A stretch of DNA of 64,000 nt from Anaerostipes amylophilus. GTDB lineage: Bacteria > Bacillota > Clostridia > Lachnospirales > Lachnospiraceae. The notes under the pieces were generated by a model. It saw only the letters and a program-made list of their open reading frames with translations, did not search any database and was not told where the DNA came from. This document shows positions 36,621 through 45,280 of this stretch, piece after piece; within the stretch, counting starts at the first letter, position 1; every line of letters begins with the position of its first letter. A program made the position numbers and the translations under genes. The stretch is taken from contig NZ_JAOQJG010000008.1 in assembly GCF_025567365.1 (NCBI RefSeq), forward strand, positions 3,361-67,360, written 5' to 3'.

Positions 36621-37862
36621 TTAGTAATATGAAGCCGTATCGATCAGCCATTTTCCATTTTTCCTGATCATTCTAGCTACACCACTGATCTTCAATGTCT
36701 GTGTCTCATATCTATCCCATATTTTATATTTATAATCTCTTGAACCACTGACTGCAACAAATACACCATCTGCAACCGTGTTATAAGATGAATCCGAACT
36801 TGTTGCCTGACATTTTGTTAATTTTACACTTCCAAGTGATTTTGCATCACTTCCATAATACCAAATAGAATCACATAATCTGACTCCATAATTTTCTGCG
36901 GCTTCTGTTGATGTAAAATAAGATGTAATACCTGCATTTCCTTTGTCTTTGATCTTAGCTTCTGTAATCTCCGGCATATAACTCTTTAACGCTTTTGCAG
37001 CTTCCGTTTTTGCTGTTCCTGAATACTGCACGACATTCAATGGATTGTCATCATTTGTATTGAACGTATAGCTGTCCTGATCAAATAGACCATCCGCTCC
37101 TGAAAATGTAAGCTTATGTTTTCCTGCAAACATTGTTACGTTATATGTATTTTCTGATGTATCTTCTGGAACCTTTGCTGCAATTCCATCGATTTTTAAA
37201 GTAACACCTGGCATTGTAAATAATTTTACGCTTTCTGTTGCCAATCCTGTATCTGTAGCACTTGTTACTTCATATTTATCAAAAAACAGGAAATTCTTCT
37301 TTGCTGATTTTGCGATATGAATCTCAACTTCATCAGAACCTTTCTTTGCCTGATATACATATTGTCCGGCATAAGTTCCATAATTCACATAACCACCAGT
37401 TGGTGTTGATAAAGTCTTTGTCTCATTCTGATCCATTGTCTTTTCAAATGCTTCTTCATTGATAAATGTATCTTCTGACAAATTAAACTTATCATAGATA
37501 TTGGACCATTTCTTATTATTATAATCTTTTACAAACTGATTCGCTGCTGCCTCTGGACTGCTTTTGCTGTTTCCGATATAAAAAAACGCTGCGATCAGAA
37601 CGACTAATACTGCAACTTCAGCAATGACGATCTTCTTGGCTTTGCTGCTAAATCCTTTAAATAATCCTCCACTCTTTGCCGGTGCTTTATTTGGTGCTTG
37701 ATTCGGCTGTACTGGTCTTGATTTTTGTGTTTCATTCTGGTCTGCTGTCTTCTGGCTTTCTGTCTGCTGATTTTCTGACTCCAACGGTTCCATTCTCATT
37801 CCACATTCTCCGCAGAACATATCTCCGTCTTTTACTTCACTTCCACACTTTGGGCAAAACAT
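36621..37862 (-). CDS. zinc-ribbon membrane protein, TcaA-like
   Basis: 413-aa single-pass protein. Zinc ribbon with Cys3, Cys6, Cys17 and Cys20, disordered linker, membrane helix at 78-96 (IVIAEVAVLVVLIAAFFYIG), then an outside portion of about 310 residues. That portion begins with a segment like the TcaA second domain (EAAANQFVKDYNNKKWSNIY), goes on to a Ser/Thr-rich beta region (VTLKIDGIAAKVPEDTSENT), and ends in an NTF2-like fold (GVFVAVSGSRDYKYKIWD). TcaA relatives are linked to cell-wall stress and glycopeptide response; the role here is inferred from architecture only. Confidence 0.78.
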   Translation of the reverse strand: MFCPKCGSEVKDGDMFCGECGMRMEPLESENQQTESQKTADQNETQKSRPVQPNQAPNKAPAKSGGLFKGFSSKAKKIVIAEVAVLVVLIAAFFYIGNSKSSPEAAANQFVKDYNNKKWSNIYDKFNLSEDTFINEEAFEKTMDQNETKTLSTPTGGYVNYGTYAGQYVYQAKKGSDEVEIHIAKSAKKNFLFFDKYEVTSATDTGLATESVKLFTMPGVTLKIDGIAAKVPEDTSENTYNVTMFAGKHKLTFSGADGLFDQDSYTFNTNDDNPLNVVQYSGTAKTEAAKALKSYMPEITEAKIKDKGNAGITSYFTSTEAAENYGVRLCDSIWYYGSDAKSLGSVKLTKCQATSSDSSYNTVADGVFVAVSGSRDYKYKIWDRYETQTLKISGVARMIRKNGKWLIDTASYY

Positions 37863-37886
37863 ATTTTCTCTTCTCCCTTCTCTTTT

Positions 37887-38453
37887 TTATCTAAGTCCAC
37901 GTTTCTTCAATTCTGCTGCCATTGTATCTACATTTTTCTTCTCGTATTTATTCAAAGAAATACTGTCCTGATCATCCACAGTACCGTTATACCATGCTTT
38001 CTTTTCAAAACGTTCTTTATTAACCTTTTTCGTAAATTTTAATCCATGTCTTGCATAGATTTCATTCACTGCATATTGAAGTTCGCTGTCAGATAATTTC
38101 TTTATGTCAGATTTGCTGATATATTCTGTATCGGCATCTGGAAAAACATATCCATCATCGGCATCCATGATCTCACTTGCTGACTTTGTATCACTATCAG
38201 ATGCTTCCGTTGTTGTTTGTGCTTCTGTTGTGTTGTCGTCTGTTGAATCAGCCACGTTCCCATCCCCAACATCTTTTCCTTCATTATTTTTCTTGTTATT
38301 TGTTTCTTCCTGTACGGCATTTTTCAATGATGTACTGGCGCTTTCATTGTCTGTTGTGTCTCTGCTTGTGACCAACATGGCAATTAGAATAAACGCTACG
38401 ACTGCGATAGCTGCAGCAAGTACTGCAATTACCTGTTTTTCATTTTTCTGCAT
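37887..38453 (-). CDS. YARHG-domain membrane protein
   Basis: 188-aa protein with one membrane helix (VIAVLAAAIAVVAFILIAML, about 7-26), a Ser/Thr/Asp-rich linker outside and a C-terminal YARHG domain (ELQYAVNEIYARHGLKF, with the family WYNGTVDDQDSISLN end), a module of extracellular proteins thought to bind the wall. The ATG at 38453 has AAGGAGAG and overlaps the amidase stop; the longer frame to 38510 adds residues inside that gene. Confidence 0.85.
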   Translation of the reverse strand: MQKNEKQVIAVLAAAIAVVAFILIAMLVTSRDTTDNESASTSLKNAVQEETNNKKNNEGKDVGDGNVADSTDDNTTEAQTTTEASDSDTKSASEIMDADDGYVFPDADTEYISKSDIKKLSDSELQYAVNEIYARHGLKFTKKVNKERFEKKAWYNGTVDDQDSISLNKYEKKNVDTMAAELKKRGLR

Positions 38454-39306
38454 TTTTCTCTCCTTCTCTTTGGTAATATCTGTCAACTCCATCTGCAATT
38501 CCTTCTGCAAGCATTGTCTGATAATGACGATCTGATAACTTCTGATCTTCGTCTGGATTTGACATAAATCCCATCTCTACGATTGTTACAGGAATCTTAC
38601 TCCAGTTGATCCCTGTCATCTCATCTGTCTGTGTTACCCCACGATTTTTAGCACCTGTTCTGCGGCACAAAGTACTAACTACACATTCAGATAATCTCTG
38701 ACTGTCTGCTGCAATTACCTTGCAATAAGGATTGGATGAAGTAGGACTCATTGTTAAAGCTCCATTTGCTGACTGTGAATCTGCACTATTGCAATGGATC
38801 CTAAGTAAAATACCAGCACCACTTTCATTTGCCATCAAAGCTCTTTTTTTGTTGCTTAATGATACATCATTAGTCTCTCTGATCATATAAACATCATATC
38901 CTCTGGCGATCAATTCACTCTTAAGCTTTAATGACACTTCTAAATTTACCTGATATTCTGTTCTCTTCGTAACGACTCCTTCCGTTCCTGAAGATACCAT
39001 TGGCTTTGTCTTGTCAGCACCTGGTCCGATCGCTTCCTGTTCACTCATCTGTTTCTTTTGATGTCCTGCGTCAATTGCGATCTTTATACGTTTTTCCTCT
39101 TTGGGCAGTGTTGTTGTCTCTTTCTTATTTTGTGTCGTCTTCTGAGACGCTTTCTGTGTTGTCTTCTGCTTAATGATCTCTGTCCGCTTCTCTGTTGTCT
39201 TCTCTCCTGCTTTCTTATCCTGTGTGATCACTTCATCATCTTTGCAGCCCACACAAAAAATACTAAGCATCACACAAAGGATCAGAACTTTCCATATCTT
39301 TTTCAT
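38440..39306 (-). CDS. N-acetylmuramoyl-L-alanine amidase lipoprotein
   Basis: 288-aa cell-wall hydrolase of the Amidase_3 family, cutting the bond between muramic acid and the stem peptide. Lipoprotein signal with Cys21 (lipobox SIFCVGC, slightly unusual), then a Thr/Lys-rich spacer (TTEKRTEIIKQKTTQKASQK) to about 75. Zinc and catalytic motifs: IAIDAGHQKK, the Glu in EYQVNLE, LLRIHCNS, and VEMGFMSNPDED. It starts 23 bases after the carbonic anhydrase stop and overlaps the YARHG gene. Confidence 0.92.
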   Translation of the reverse strand: MKKIWKVLILCVMLSIFCVGCKDDEVITQDKKAGEKTTEKRTEIIKQKTTQKASQKTTQNKKETTTLPKEEKRIKIAIDAGHQKKQMSEQEAIGPGADKTKPMVSSGTEGVVTKRTEYQVNLEVSLKLKSELIARGYDVYMIRETNDVSLSNKKRALMANESGAGILLRIHCNSADSQSANGALTMSPTSSNPYCKVIAADSQRLSECVVSTLCRRTGAKNRGVTQTDEMTGINWSKIPVTIVEMGFMSNPDEDQKLSDRHYQTMLAEGIADGVDRYYQREGEKNAEK

Positions 39307-39329
39307 ACTTATCCCTCTTTCGTTTCGAT

Positions 39330-39875
39330 TTATGGTTCGACTACTTTTAATTCACCTGTTACTGAATCCATAACGTATCCTGAAATCTTTATATCTTTTG
39401 GAATCAGTGGGTGTTTTCGAAGCATTTCCACAGAATCTTTTACAGAACTTTCTACACAGTCAAAACCTTCTAACCATGTATCAAAATCAACTCCACAGTG
39501 ACGGATCAGCTCAATCTTCTCCTCATCGATTCCGCGCTCCATCATATGTCCGATCATCATCTCACTGTTGATATGCTGTACTCCACAGTCTGTATGTCCG
39601 ATCACCATGACTTCCTCAATGCCTAGCTCAAATATACCGACTAAAATACTTCGTACCACACTTCCGAATGCATGACTTACAACTCCTCCTGCATTCTTAA
39701 TGATCTTGACATCACCATTTTTAATTCCAAGTGCTGCTGGTAAAAGTTCAGTAAGTCTTGTATCCATACAAGTAAGAATCGCAATCTTCTTATCAGGGTA
39801 CTTACTTGTCTTATACTGTTCATATTTTTTCTCTTTTACAAATTCCTGATTGTATTTTAAAATCTCATCAATCAT
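39330..39875 (-). CDS. beta-carbonic anhydrase
   Basis: 181-aa zinc enzyme interconverting CO2 and bicarbonate. Zinc ligands Cys36, His94 and Cys97 (ILTCMDTR and VIGHTDCG) and the Asp38-Arg40 dyad are all present. Short clostridial beta-class form. It follows ybaK by 15 bases. Confidence 0.94.
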   Translation of the reverse strand: MIDEILKYNQEFVKEKKYEQYKTSKYPDKKIAILTCMDTRLTELLPAALGIKNGDVKIIKNAGGVVSHAFGSVVRSILVGIFELGIEEVMVIGHTDCGVQHINSEMMIGHMMERGIDEEKIELIRHCGVDFDTWLEGFDCVESSVKDSVEMLRKHPLIPKDIKISGYVMDSVTGELKVVEP

Positions 39876-39890
39876 CTTATACTCTCCCTT

Positions 39891-40370
39891 CTATAAAGTA
39901 ATATCAGCAGTCTTTCCTTTACATGCCTTAAGATAATCCTGTGTCGTAAGCTCAATCTGAATTCCATTCTTTCCACCACTTACAATGATCTTCTCCTGAT
40001 CATTTGCACTTGCATCAAGAACTGTTGGATAATCTTTCTTCATGCCAATTGCTGTACAGCCTCCACGAATATATCCTGTGATCTTATTGATATCTTTTAC
40101 ATGGATCATCTCAACAGATTTCTCCCCCGCTGCCTTTGCAGCTTTCTTAAGATCAAGTTCCTTATCGATTGGAACTACAAATACAAAATATCCTCCGCTT
40201 TTTCCTTCTGTTACCAGAGTTTTAAACACTCTTTCATATGGTTCATTTAACATATCAGCGATCGTAATTCCATCGATAAATTCTTTGCACTCATAACGAT
40301 GTACTTCAAATGGAATCTTCGCTCTCTCAAGCATTCTCATTGCGTTTGTTTTTGGTTCTTTCTTTGCCAT
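39891..40370 (-). CDS. ybaK: YbaK/EbsC-type aminoacyl-tRNA deacylase
   Basis: 159-aa trans-editing protein that hydrolyses Cys-tRNA(Pro). The YbaK fold starts AMRMLERAKIPFEVHRYE; the key Lys is in FKTLVTEGKSGGYFVFVVPID, and the GYIRGGCTAIGMKK loop is conserved in this family. First gene of the minus-strand run that continues to the GH13 gene; divergent from the SleC-like gene. Confidence 0.92.
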   Translation of the reverse strand: MAKKEPKTNAMRMLERAKIPFEVHRYECKEFIDGITIADMLNEPYERVFKTLVTEGKSGGYFVFVVPIDKELDLKKAAKAAGEKSVEMIHVKDINKITGYIRGGCTAIGMKKDYPTVLDASANDQEKIIVSGGKNGIQIELTTQDYLKACKGKTADITL

Positions 40371-40501
40371 TCTCCTGCTGCCTCCTTGCTGATTTATTTA
40401 TCTAGCAAACATATGTTATGGTGTTCATTTTACACCACCTTTGCACATTATATCATATTTTTTCATATATTGAGAGTAAAAGATATTCCGAGGATATTTT
40501 T

Positions 40502-41764
40502 ATGCCAGAAATACAAAATAAAAATCTTGTCGATCAAGGCCATTTAAAAATACAGGTAACTTCAAGCATCGGATCAGTTCCCATTCCTGATGCTTCGATT
40601 GAAATTTCTTACACTGGCGATCCTGACTCTGTTCTTGAAACAATAAATACAGATGAAAATGGCCAGACTCCTGTTATTGATCTTCCGGCACCACCAGTCG
40701 AATACAGTATGTCACCAGGAGAAAACCAGCCTTATTCTGAATATAATTTAAGAATCCGTTCCAAGGATTATGAATCCGTCACGATCTCTGGTGCACAGAT
40801 TCTCTCTGGTGTCCAAGGTCTTCAATCTGTTTCCTTGATTCCTGAAGAAACCAGTATTTCTACAGAAGAAAATCCTATTGTGATCGGTCCTCACACTCTG
40901 TGGGGCAATTATCCACCGAAAATTGCGGAATCTGAAATTAAGCCTGTTAATGAAACTGGTGAGATCGTCTTAAGCCGAGTTGTAATTCCAGAATACATTA
41001 TTGTTCATGATGGTTCTGTTGGTGATAAGACTGCACAGAATTATTATGTGCGTTATAAAGATTACATCAAAAATGTTGCTGCCTGCGAAATTTATTCTAC
41101 CTGGCCTCGTGCAACTCTTGAAGCAAATATTCTTGCGATCATGTCATTTACTTTGAATAGAGTATATACTGAATGGTATAGAAATAAAGGGCATGACTTT
41201 ACGATTACATCTTCTACAGCTTATGACCACAAGTTTATTCCTGGAAAGACAACTTATGATTCTATTAATACGATCGTTGATGAGATTTTTGCAGATTATC
41301 TGTCCAGACCGAATGTAAGACAGCCGATCCTTACGCAGTATTGTGATGGAAAGAAGGTTTCTTGTCCCGAATGGATGACGCAGTGGGGTTCTAAATACTT
41401 AGGTGATCAGGGTTATGCACCGATTGAGATTTTGAGATATTATTATGGAGAAAGTATGTATATCAATACCGCCGAACAGATTTCTGGGATTCCATCTTCC
41501 TGGCCGGGATATGATTTGATGATTGGGAGCAGCGGAGATAAAGTTCGTCAGATGCAGCAGCAATTAAATCGGATTGCGCGGGATTATCCTTCTCTTCCTA
41601 CGATTGCTGCGGATGGTGTATTTGGAGAATCTACAGCTAATGCGGTTCGAAAATTTCAAAATGTCTTTGGGCTGCCTCAGACTGGAATTGTGGATTATCC
41701 TACTTGGTATAAGATTAGTGAGATATATGTTGGAGTCAGTCGGATCGCAGAGTTGAATTCTTAG
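40502..41764 (+). CDS. SleC-like spore cortex-lytic/peptidoglycan-binding protein
   Basis: 420-aa protein without a clear signal peptide. N-terminal carboxypeptidase-like beta domain (GHLKIQVTSSIGSVPIPDAS), a SpoIID-like central part (ATLEANILAIMSFTLNRVYT, then EWMTQWGSKYLGDQGYAPI) and a C-terminal peptidoglycan-binding type 1 domain (IGSSGDKVRQMQQQLNRI, DGVFGESTANAVRKFQ). This order matches the SleC family, which hydrolyses spore cortex peptidoglycan during germination, but no protease of the Csp type is nearby. The ATG at 40502 has GAGGAT upstream; codons before it are unlikely. Confidence 0.75.
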   Translation: MPEIQNKNLVDQGHLKIQVTSSIGSVPIPDASIEISYTGDPDSVLETINTDENGQTPVIDLPAPPVEYSMSPGENQPYSEYNLRIRSKDYESVTISGAQILSGVQGLQSVSLIPEETSISTEENPIVIGPHTLWGNYPPKIAESEIKPVNETGEIVLSRVVIPEYIIVHDGSVGDKTAQNYYVRYKDYIKNVAACEIYSTWPRATLEANILAIMSFTLNRVYTEWYRNKGHDFTITSSTAYDHKFIPGKTTYDSINTIVDEIFADYLSRPNVRQPILTQYCDGKKVSCPEWMTQWGSKYLGDQGYAPIEILRYYYGESMYINTAEQISGIPSSWPGYDLMIGSSGDKVRQMQQQLNRIARDYPSLPTIAADGVFGESTANAVRKFQNVFGLPQTGIVDYPTWYKISEIYVGVSRIAELNS

Positions 41765-41778
41765 GTAACTTATTTTAA

Positions 41779-41804
41779 GCCCCACTAGGTCATCCATGTG
41801 GGGT
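41779..41804 (+). terminator. weak terminator-like hairpin after the SleC-like gene
   Basis: Stem GCCCCAC/GTGGGGT with a 12-base loop, followed by only a short T-stretch. Confidence 0.5.
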
Positions 41805-41830
41805 TCAAAATTTTAGTCAATACATTTACA

Positions 41831-41867
41831 AAAAAGCCTGTGCATTTATATTTTGCACAGACTTTTT
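41831..41867. terminator. bidirectional terminator
   Basis: Stem CTGTGCA/TGCACAG flanked by AAAAAG and CTTTTT, between the SleC-like gene and the broken ATPase gene. Confidence 0.78.
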
Positions 41868-41873
41868 ATCATC

Positions 41874-42838
41874 TTATTTACATCTCACAAGACACCTTTT
41901 TTTATAAAATGAAATTCCATAACACAAAACCTCATCATAAGTATCTTCAAATTCTTTCGCATACATCTTTGTATCAATCTGATCCAATGCTTTTTGACAA
42001 TCTCTTTCCAGATCATCTAATTTTCTAGAATATTTTGCTTCAAATACTGCAACCTGTCCCGTCACATCATTGTAGATTACAATATCACTTCGTCCTTCTC
42101 CATGTTCCCTGTTAGACTCCACACTATAACCAGCTCCTGCAAAGATTCCTGCAAGAAATGCATGGTAGAAATCTTCTCTGTAATCATAATAACTGATCGT
42201 CATTCGAAGCAAGGTACTGATCTCTTTTGTCAACTTGTCCGTATCTTTATTCCACACAGCATCGAACAAAGCCTTTCGATTCATCACCCTTGTGCTGTCT
42301 TCAAACCATTTTCTTACCGTTGATTCAAAAATCTCTTTGATTTCTTTGTTTGGAATTCTTAGCTCAACCAATCCCTCTGCATCACATTCCCCTGCTTTTG
42401 TAAGATATCCGGTAAGATAAAGAATGCTCCACAGATTTTATCTACATCATCACTATCCAGCAAATACATATGCTGCTTGCATACCTCTGCCACAATATAT
42501 TTAAGAAAATTAAATGCATTCTCAAATGTACTACCATACACATCTTTAAATGACAAAAACAAAGTCGGATACTGATTCATCCATCTTTCACAAATTGCTG
42601 TCTCCTTAGATATTTCAAGCCCCTCAAACAACTCCCTGCTATCCTTCCTAATATCCAAGAAACTATTCAACATGCTCATTGCCATCGTCTTCCCAAAACG
42701 CCTAGGACGAGTAATCAACGTCACCTGATCCATCTCACCCCGCAGCAACGTCTTAATCAAACCAGTCTTATCCACATAGTAATAATCCAACTCCCGAATC
42801 CTCTCAAAATCCGAAATCCCAACAGGAATATTTATCAT
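41874..42838 (-). pseudogene. broken AAA-ATPase/PD-(D/E)XK nuclease-like gene (DUF1703 family)
   Basis: Two frames of one gene. The 5' part (42838-42359) codes for the family's AAA-like N-terminus: VGISDFERIRELDYYYVDKT, then Walker-like TRPRRFGKT. The 3' part (42371-41874) codes for the C-terminal nuclease domain with GRSDIVIYN and VAVFEAKYS. At the join, near 42425, the 5' frame runs KICGAFFIL, while another frame reads LWSILYLTGYLT, the usual family text. About 200 residues normally found between the ATPase and nuclease parts are missing, and the two parts are out of frame. The family is abundant and mobile-looking in Lachnospiraceae. Confidence 0.85.
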
Positions 42839-42875
42839 CGCTGTCGAATTTAGTGTCCGCTACGTGCGAATCCGA
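42830..42875 (-). repeat. 46-bp repeat, copy 1
   Basis: 46 bases that recur at 43832-43877 with 3 differences, same orientation. Read on the minus strand it contains TCGGATTCGCACGTAGCGGA and ends over the start codon of the broken ATPase gene (ATGATAAAT). Confidence 0.85.
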
Positions 42876-42904
42876 GCGAGAGCGGGTTTGGGATGGTCAA
42901 CTAT

Positions 42905-43606
42905 TTATTTACATTCAAAATGCTGATAATCCTTAGAACTTCTCCAATTTCCACCCCAGCTAAATCCATATTTCTTAAAGATCTTATAAGCCGTATCATT
43001 CTTATGAATCATATAACGTTTATATTTTCCCTTGCACTTTGATGTCTTTCTCTGTTTATAAACCTTTCCATTCGAAGGAGAAACCTTATTTCCCTTTACC
43101 CATGGATTGATCCTTGGATTGATATCAATTGCTAATCCATAAGAATGATTAGACAATTTCTTCGTTCCACTGATCACACGATAATTAAACGCAGAAGTAT
43201 TATTCGCAGACATAGACTTATTATCATTCGCATTATAATCATCGATCAGACGCATTCTCTGTATTCTGTATTTCTTCTGATATAATTCGTAAAATACCTT
43301 CACTGTTTTCTTTGCGATCTTCTTATTAACGATCAATTCACCATGCTTCACTTTTCCATCAAACCCATAATGAAGCACCTGAACATATCGAAGATCAGAT
43401 AACTTAACATTCTTATTCTTACGATAAGACTTCCCCGTAATCCTCTTTTCAATCTTTGGAGAAATTGTCTCATAAGTAAAACCCTTTTTATATGTATATT
43501 TTGAAGCCGCATTTGCTGACTTCTTCTGTAAACAAACTGGTACCGCAACCACAGTAAGTGCCGTCAATGCAATCAAAGTCTTTAATTTCCATTTTGAATT
43601 ATTCAT
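42905..43606 (-). CDS. M15-family D-Ala-D-Ala carboxypeptidase-like protein
   Basis: 233-aa exported peptidoglycan peptidase. Signal peptide at 1-33 (LKTLIALTALTVVAVPVC core, cleavage near SANAAS). The zinc-binding motif SNHSYGLAIDINP (SxHxxGxAxD) and the C-terminal HFE identify the VanY/M15C group. The central region is very basic (KVYKQRKTSKCKGKYKR). The ATG at 43606 has AAGGAAG at correct spacing; another ATG two codons upstream is too close to it, and the frame to 43699 lacks a site. Confidence 0.85.
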   Translation of the reverse strand: MNNSKWKLKTLIALTALTVVAVPVCLQKKSANAASKYTYKKGFTYETISPKIEKRITGKSYRKNKNVKLSDLRYVQVLHYGFDGKVKHGELIVNKKIAKKTVKVFYELYQKKYRIQRMRLIDDYNANDNKSMSANNTSAFNYRVISGTKKLSNHSYGLAIDINPRINPWVKGNKVSPSNGKVYKQRKTSKCKGKYKRYMIHKNDTAYKIFKKYGFSWGGNWRSSKDYQHFECK

Positions 43607-43766
43607 ATCCATTCTTCCTTTCCAAATTTTGATTTCATTATAACATAGTTTTCCCCATCTGTAGAAAAAGAAACACACACAAAATTCCTCAGCAATCACT
43701 ATCCATTTCTATGTATCACCATATATTCATATTCATCTATCCATATTCCCAATAACCTACAGCCAA

Positions 43767-43917
43767 GAATATTTTAAATAATAACTGCCCCGTGACCGTA
43801 TGAGCTCGTCGGTGCTTAATGAGCAGTGATGATTTATCATCGATGTCGAATTTAGCATCCGCTACGTGCGAATCCGAATGCAAATGGGTCACGGGGCAGT
43901 TATTATTTAAAATATTC
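43767..43917. repeat. 151-bp element with perfect 31-bp inverted ends
   Basis: 43767-43797 and 43887-43917 are exact reverse complements over 31 bases (GAATATTTTAAATAATAACT through CCCGTGACC). The 89-base centre contains copy 2 of the 46-bp repeat. It looks like a MITE-like element or a very large hairpin; no target duplication is obvious at its edges. With the flanks it fills the 325-base gap between the M15 and folA genes, which otherwise contains nothing recognisable. Confidence 0.75.
43832..43877 (-). repeat. 46-bp repeat, copy 2
   Basis: 43 of 46 bases identical to 42830-42875, including the final ATGATAAAT on the minus strand, but here no ATPase gene follows. Confidence 0.85.
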
Positions 43918-43931
43918 ATTGAAAGACTAAA

Positions 43932-44417
43932 TTATTTACCATACACAACAAATTGATACTCAATATCAAAGTACGTCTCTTCTTCACTTTCTTTCACAAG
44001 TTTCCACTCTGGCATCTCATCCAGATTTGGAAAATAAGTATCAGCATCATAAGCAAAGTCTGTTCTTGTAACATACGCTTTATCACAGTATGGAAGCATC
44101 ATACGATAAATACTCTCTCCACCGATAATAAAAATATCTTCATCTTTATATTCTTCAAGTTCATCTAATAATTCTTCCTTGCTTCCAACAACGATCGCTC
44201 CTTTGGCATCGTAGTCTTTATCGTGTGTTAAAACAATATTAGTTCTCTTTGGAAGCGGCATTCCATTTGGAAAGCTTTCTAAGGTTTTACGTCCCATAAC
44301 AACAACTTTTCCTGTTGTCATCTGACGGAACATCTTCATATCATTGGGGATATGAACTAAGAGTTCATTATTCTTTCCGATTCCCCAGTTCTTATCTGCA
44401 TTTACAATAAGGTTCAT
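43932..44417 (-). CDS. folA: dihydrofolate reductase
   Basis: 161-aa NADPH-dependent enzyme regenerating tetrahydrofolate. Family marks: NADKNWGIGKNNELLVHIPN at 7-26, then VVMGRKTLESFP, the IIGGESIYRMMLP loop, and YVTRTDFAYDADTYFP. It lies 14 bases after thyA, whose dihydrofolate product it reduces. Confidence 0.96.
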   Translation of the reverse strand: MNLIVNADKNWGIGKNNELLVHIPNDMKMFRQMTTGKVVVMGRKTLESFPNGMPLPKRTNIVLTHDKDYDAKGAIVVGSKEELLDELEEYKDEDIFIIGGESIYRMMLPYCDKAYVTRTDFAYDADTYFPNLDEMPEWKLVKESEEETYFDIEYQFVVYGK

Positions 44418-44431
44418 TTGTTTTCTCCTTC

Positions 44432-45280
44432 TTATATCGCAATTGGAATATCTTTGATCTGTTCTCCTGCCTGATAATCTTCGATCTTGAAATCATCTGT
44501 TGTAAATTCATAGAAATCTTTGACTTCTGGATTCAGTGTTACTTTTGGTGCAGGATATGTCTCTCGTTTGATCATTTCTTTAATAATCGGAATATGACGA
44601 TCATAAATATGGGCATCTGCGATCACATGTACTAATTCTCCTGCTTCCATATCACATACCTGAGCCATCATATAAACTAAAGCTGCATACTGTACAACAT
44701 TCCAGTTATTTGCTGCTAAAATATCCTGTGAACGCTGATTTAAGATTGCATTTAATGTCAGTTTATCATGTCCTGGCTTCTTTGTTACGTTAAATGTCAC
44801 GCTGTATGCACATGGATAAAGATTCATCTCATGTAGATCCTGATGAACATAAATATTGGTCATGATCCTTCGGCTGTATGGGTTATTCTTAAGATCGTAG
44901 ATCACACGATCTACCTGATCCATCATTCCCTCCTTGTATTGATGTTTGATTCCCATCTGGTATCCATAAGCTTTTCCAATGGAACCGTCTTCATCTGCCC
45001 ATTCATCCCATACGTGACTCTTAAGATCATGAACATTATTTGATTTTTTCTGCCAGATCCATAATAATTCATCGATTGCTGACTTGATATATGTCTTTCT
45101 TAATGTCAGAGCTGGAAATTCTTTTGACAGATCATATCGGTTTACAACGCCAAACTGTTTGATCGTATACGCAGACTCTCCATCCGGCCAGTGAGGGCGG
45201 ACTTTCTCGCCTTCTGTACTTGTTCCATTCTCTAAAATATCTTCGCACATAGATATAAATACCTGATCTGCATAACTCAT
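44432..45280 (-). CDS. thyA: thymidylate synthase (ThyA)
   Basis: Methylates dUMP to dTMP using methylene-tetrahydrofolate. 282 aa. The catalytic Cys is in LYPCAYSVTFNV; most ThyA proteins have a PCH motif at this place, so the residue after Cys is Ala here. Other sites are normal: RRIMTNIYV-type phosphate loop, NQRSQDILAANNWN (Asp/Asn for the base) and HVIADAHIYDRH. Its start overlaps the AI-2E-type gene by 4 bases. Confidence 0.93.
   Translation of the reverse strand: MSYADQVFISMCEDILENGTSTEGEKVRPHWPDGESAYTIKQFGVVNRYDLSKEFPALTLRKTYIKSAIDELLWIWQKKSNNVHDLKSHVWDEWADEDGSIGKAYGYQMGIKHQYKEGMMDQVDRVIYDLKNNPYSRRIMTNIYVHQDLHEMNLYPCAYSVTFNVTKKPGHDKLTLNAILNQRSQDILAANNWNVVQYAALVYMMAQVCDMEAGELVHVIADAHIYDRHIPIIKEMIKRETYPAPKVTLNPEVKDFYEFTTDDFKIEDYQAGEQIKDIPIAI

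Noticed and set aside
42905..43699. Extended N-terminus of the M15 peptidase
   Set aside because: The extra 31 codons precede the signal peptide and lack a ribosome site; the ATG at 43606 is well placed.
43737..43919. 60-codon minus-strand frame
   Set aside because: It lies wholly inside the inverted-repeat element and includes both arms; no ribosome site.
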